This document shows, one piece after another, positions 61,519 through 64,000 of a DNA stretch of 64,000 nucleotides (its first letter is position 1; the number at the start of each line of letters is the position of its first letter). The stretch comes from Azoarcus indigens (lineage in GTDB: Bacteria > Pseudomonadota > Gammaproteobacteria > Burkholderiales > Rhodocyclaceae), in contig NZ_SNVV01000013.1 in the NCBI RefSeq assembly GCF_004361735.1, forward strand, positions 1 to 64,000, written 5' to 3'. Both the position numbers and the translations under genes were made by a program. The notes beneath the pieces were generated by a model, which made no database searches, was not told where the DNA came from, and was given only the letters and a program-made list of their open reading frames with translations.

Positions 61519-62547
61519 TCAGCGCGCTGCCATCCAGGCGCGCGCCGCGTCCAGCATGCGGCAGGAATAGCCCCATTCGTTGTCGTACCAGGACAGCACC
61601 TTGACCAGCACCGAGCCATCCTCGCCCTTGATCACGCGGGTCTGGGTGGCGTCGAAGGTGGAGGACACCGTGGTGTGGTTGAAGTCGGAGGACACCAGCG
61701 GCTCGGTGTTCACCGCCAGGATGCCCTTCAGCGGGCCCTTGGCGGCGGCGGTCATCAGCTCGTTGATCTCTTCCTTGGTGGTGGCCCGCTCGGCGGTGAA
61801 GGTGAGGTCCACCAGCGAAACGTTGAGCGTGGGCACGCGCAGCGCGAAGCCGTCGAACTTGCCCACCAGTTGCGGCAGCACCAGGCCGACGGCCTTGGCT
61901 GCGCCGGTCTTGGTGGGGATGATGTTGGCGGCGGCGGCACGGGCGCGGCGCAGGTCCTTGTGGCGCACGTCCACCGTGACCTGGTCGTTGGTGTAGGCGT
62001 GCACCGTGGTCATCAGGCCTTGCTTGATGCCGACGCTCTCGGCCAGCACCTTGGCCACCGGGGCCAGGCAGTTGGTGGTGCAGGAGGCGTTGGAAACCAC
62101 CGTCATGCCGGCATTGAGCACGTTCTCGTTCACGCCCATGACGATGGTGGCGTCCACATCGTCGCCGCCCGGCGCGGAGATCAGCACGCGCTTGGCGCCC
62201 TGCTCCAGCAGCGCCTGGGCCTTGGCCTTGGTGGTGTAGGCACCGGTGCACTCCAGCAGCACGTCCACGCCGTGGCTGGCCCAGTTCACGCCCTTCGGAT
62301 CCTTGGTGGAGTAGAAGGGGATCTTGCGGCCGTCGAGGATGAGGGTGTTCTCGCCTTCGGTGTCCACTGCGGTGGCGAAGCGGCCGTGGGTGGTGTCGTA
62401 CTTCAGCAGGTGGGCGTTGGTGGCCAGGTCACCGGACGCATTGATGGCGACGACTTCAAGTTCGCTCTGCAGGCCTTGCTCGTAAATGGCACGCAGGGTG
62501 CAGCGGCCGATGCGGCCGAAGCCGTTGATCGCAACCTTGATGGACAT
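61519..62547 (-). CDS. gapA: Glyceraldehyde-3-phosphate dehydrogenase
   Basis: 342 residues. [21 protein letters not shown] motif, nucleophile C156 in [24 protein letters not shown], then [22 protein letters not shown] and [12 protein letters not shown]. Typical type I GAPDH in the Calvin/glycolysis arrangement following transketolase. AGGAG before the ATG. A strong terminator follows, so epd and pgk may have weaker expression or their own promoter. Confidence 0.96.
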   Translation of the reverse strand: MSIKVAINGFGRIGRCTLRAIYEQGLQSELEVVAINASGDLATNAHLLKYDTTHGRFATAVDTEGENTLILDGRKIPFYSTKDPKGVNWASHGVDVLLECTGAYTTKAKAQALLEQGAKRVLISAPGGDDVDATIVMGVNENVLNAGMTVVSNASCTTNCLAPVAKVLAESVGIKQGLMTTVHAYTNDQVTVDVRHKDLRRARAAAANIIPTKTGAAKAVGLVLPQLVGKFDGFALRVPTLNVSLVDLTFTAERATTKEEINELMTAAAKGPLKGILAVNTEPLVSSDFNHTTVSSTFDATQTRVIKGEDGSVLVKVLSWYDNEWGYSCRMLDAARAWMAAR

Positions 62548-62590
62548 GGGGGTCTCTCCTCTCTACGAATCTGTGTGATGGCCGGCGCGC

Positions 62591-64000
62591 TCAGAGCACG
62601 GCCTTGACCGCGGCGGCCACTGCCTCGGCAGTGATACCGAAATACTTGAACAGCTCGCTGGCGGGCGCGGATTCGCCGAAGCGGTCGATGCCGACCACCG
62701 CGCCTTCCAGGCCCACGTACTTGCGCCAGCCGTCGGTGACGCCGGCTTCCACCGCCACCCGCGGCACGCCTGCCGGCAGCACGCTGGCGCGCCAGGCGCC
62801 TTCCTGGCGGTCGAACACATTGGTGCTGGGCATGGAGACCACGCGCACCGCGATGCCTTCGCCGGCCAGCGCCTTCTGCGCCGCCATGGCCAGCGCCACT
62901 TCAGAGCCGGTGGCGATGATGACCGCGGCCGGCTTGCCGCCGGCAGCCTCGGACAGCACGTAGCCGCCGCGGCGGATGTCGGCGACCTGGGCCGCGTCGC
63001 GGGTCTGGAAGGGCAGGTTCTGGCGCGAGAACAGCAGGCAGGAGGGGCCGTCGGCACGCTCGATGGCGTGGGCCCAGGCGACGGCCGATTCCACCGTGTC
63101 GCAGGGGCGCCAGACGTCCATGTTGGGGATCAGGCGCAGGGTGGCGGTCTGTTCCACCGGTTGGTGGGTGGGGCCGTCCTCGCCGAGGCCAATGGAGTCG
63201 TGGGTGAACACGAAGAGTTGGCGCACCTTCATCAGTGCCGCCATGCGCAGGGCGTTGCGGGCGTACTCGCTGAACATCAGGAAGGTGGCGGTGTAGGGAA
63301 TCAGGCCACCGTGCAGCGCGATGCCGTTGGCAATGGCCGCCATGCCGAACTCGCGCACGCCGTAGTAGATGTAGTTGCCGCCGCTGTCGCGGCTGACGCC
63401 CTTGGCGCCGGACCACAGCGTGAGGTTGGAGCCGGCCAGGTCGGCCGAGCCGCCGATGAGTTCAGGGAGCTTGGGCGCATAGGCTTCGATGCTGTTCTGG
63501 CTGGCCTTGCGGGTGGCGATGGTCTCGCCCTTTTCGGTGACCTTCGTGAGCACCGCTTCGACGTGGGCGGCCCAGTCGGCCGGCAGCTTGCGCTCCTGCA
63601 CCCGGCGCTTGAACTCGGCGGCGAGTTCGGGGAAGGCTGCGGCGTAGGCGGCGAACTTGTCGTTCCATGCAGATTCGGCGCTGGCGCCGGCCGGGCGTGC
63701 ATCCCAGGCAGCATAGACGTCGGCCGGGATCTCGAACGCGGGATGGCTCCAGCCGATGTAGGCGCGGCAGGCTTCGATCTCGGCGGCTCCCAGCGGCGCA
63801 CCGTGCACATCATGGCCACCCTGCTTGTTGGGCGCGCCGGCGCCGATCACCGTCTTGCAGCAGATCAGCGTGGGCTGGGAGGTGTTCGCTTTGGCCTGCT
63901 GGATGGCGGCTTCGATTTCGGCGGCGTCGTGGCCCTGCACGTCACGGATAACCTGCCAGCCGTAGGCTTCGAAGCGCTTCGGCGTGTCGTCGGTGAACCA
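62591..64000 (-). CDS. tkt: Transketolase, C-terminal portion (runs off right edge)
   Basis: About 470 of the roughly 660 residues expected. Visible: [19 protein letters not shown] (end of the thiamine-diphosphate PP domain), [38 protein letters not shown] (Pyr domain with catalytic glutamate in REFGM), [18 protein letters not shown] and the C-terminal transketolase domain [16 protein letters not shown]. The N-terminus lies outside the window. It starts the minus-strand tkt-gap-epd-pgk set, a gene order common in betaproteobacteria for pentose/glycolysis/Calvin use. Confidence 0.95.
   Translation of the reverse strand, partial: WFTDDTPKRFEAYGWQVIRDVQGHDAAEIEAAIQQAKANTSQPTLICCKTVIGAGAPNKQGGHDVHGAPLGAAEIEACRAYIGWSHPAFEIPADVYAAWDARPAGASAESAWNDKFAAYAAAFPELAAEFKRRVQERKLPADWAAHVEAVLTKVTEKGETIATRKASQNSIEAYAPKLPELIGGSADLAGSNLTLWSGAKGVSRDSGGNYIYYGVREFGMAAIANGIALHGGLIPYTATFLMFSEYARNALRMAALMKVRQLFVFTHDSIGLGEDGPTHQPVEQTATLRLIPNMDVWRPCDTVESAVAWAHAIERADGPSCLLFSRQNLPFQTRDAAQVADIRRGGYVLSEAAGGKPAAVIIATGSEVALAMAAQKALAGEGIAVRVVSMPSTNVFDRQEGAWRASVLPAGVPRVAVEAGVTDGWRKYVGLEGAVVGIDRFGESAPASELFKYFGITAEAVAAAVKAVL

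Overview
The window is a very GC-rich chromosomal segment. Its catabolic genes, regulators and glycolytic gene order suggest a betaproteobacterium, most likely of the Thauera/Azoarcus/Rhodocyclaceae type; this is an inference from gene content, and no rRNA or tRNA gene is present to settle it. Apart from GTG starts on two genes, most genes begin at ATG with a good Shine-Dalgarno. The high GC content produces many long spurious antisense reading frames, which are left out.

Layout. (1) 0-5.2 kb, minus strand: the 5' part of a VgrG/TssI type VI spike gene with a clear promoter, a membrane alkaline-phosphatase-superfamily (LtaS-like) protein, a membrane-anchored beta-propeller and an AraC regulator. 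(2) 5.3-17 kb: a homoprotocatechuate (3,4-dihydroxyphenylacetate) meta-cleavage locus. The MarR repressor hpaR diverges from dctPQM-hpaG1-hpaG2-hpaE-hpaD-hpaF-hpaH-hpaI-gabD, which covers uptake, ring cleavage, CHMS oxidation, isomerisation/decarboxylation, hydration, aldol cleavage and succinate-semialdehyde oxidation. The hydroxylase HpaBC is not in the window. (3) 17-28.7 kb: accessory aromatic and organic-acid genes. These are a FrnE-like DsbA protein, an AraC activator, an exported intradiol-dioxygenase-like protein, an orphan TRAP receptor with a VanA/VanB-type Rieske oxygenase system under a divergent LysR gene, a RutE-like nitroreductase, and a third TRAP receptor followed by a class II aldolase and an ApbA/PanE-type reductase. 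Three DctP paralogues share one DctQM pair here. An operator-like sequence from the hpaR-dctP divergon recurs at the oxygenase-lysR divergon.

(4) 28.9-41 kb: an envelope/AAA module (VWA protein, PDZ-less S1C protease, MoxR, DUF58, second VWA protein), a peptidoglycan-binding-domain protein, a carboxylesterase, an aldehyde dehydrogenase, a transglutaminase-like protein, an unrecognised helical-repeat protein and a class D (OXA-type) beta-lactamase. (5) 41.1-45.5 kb: two small regulator loci with striking palindromic operators and apparently leaderless promoters. One is a MarR gene with an AlkD-like HEAT-repeat gene. The other is a GbsR-type gene with a three-gene membrane/SDR operon, each preceded by the same AGTNATTTCTGT-N4-ACAGAAATNACT palindrome.

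(6) 45.8-53.6 kb: dapA, then signalling. A FIST-domain protein (possible NosP-type NO sensor) is followed closely by a GAF-PAS-GGDEF-EAL protein. After a beta-barrel gene comes a membrane diguanylate cyclase with a periplasmic CxxCH haem-c motif and a cytoplasmic cysteine cluster. (7) 53.7-64 kb, mostly minus strand: AIG2-like and hypothetical genes, then a central carbon cluster tkt-gap-epd-pgk (with tpm between) -pyk-fba, with strong terminators behind gap and fba. The transketolase gene runs off the right edge.
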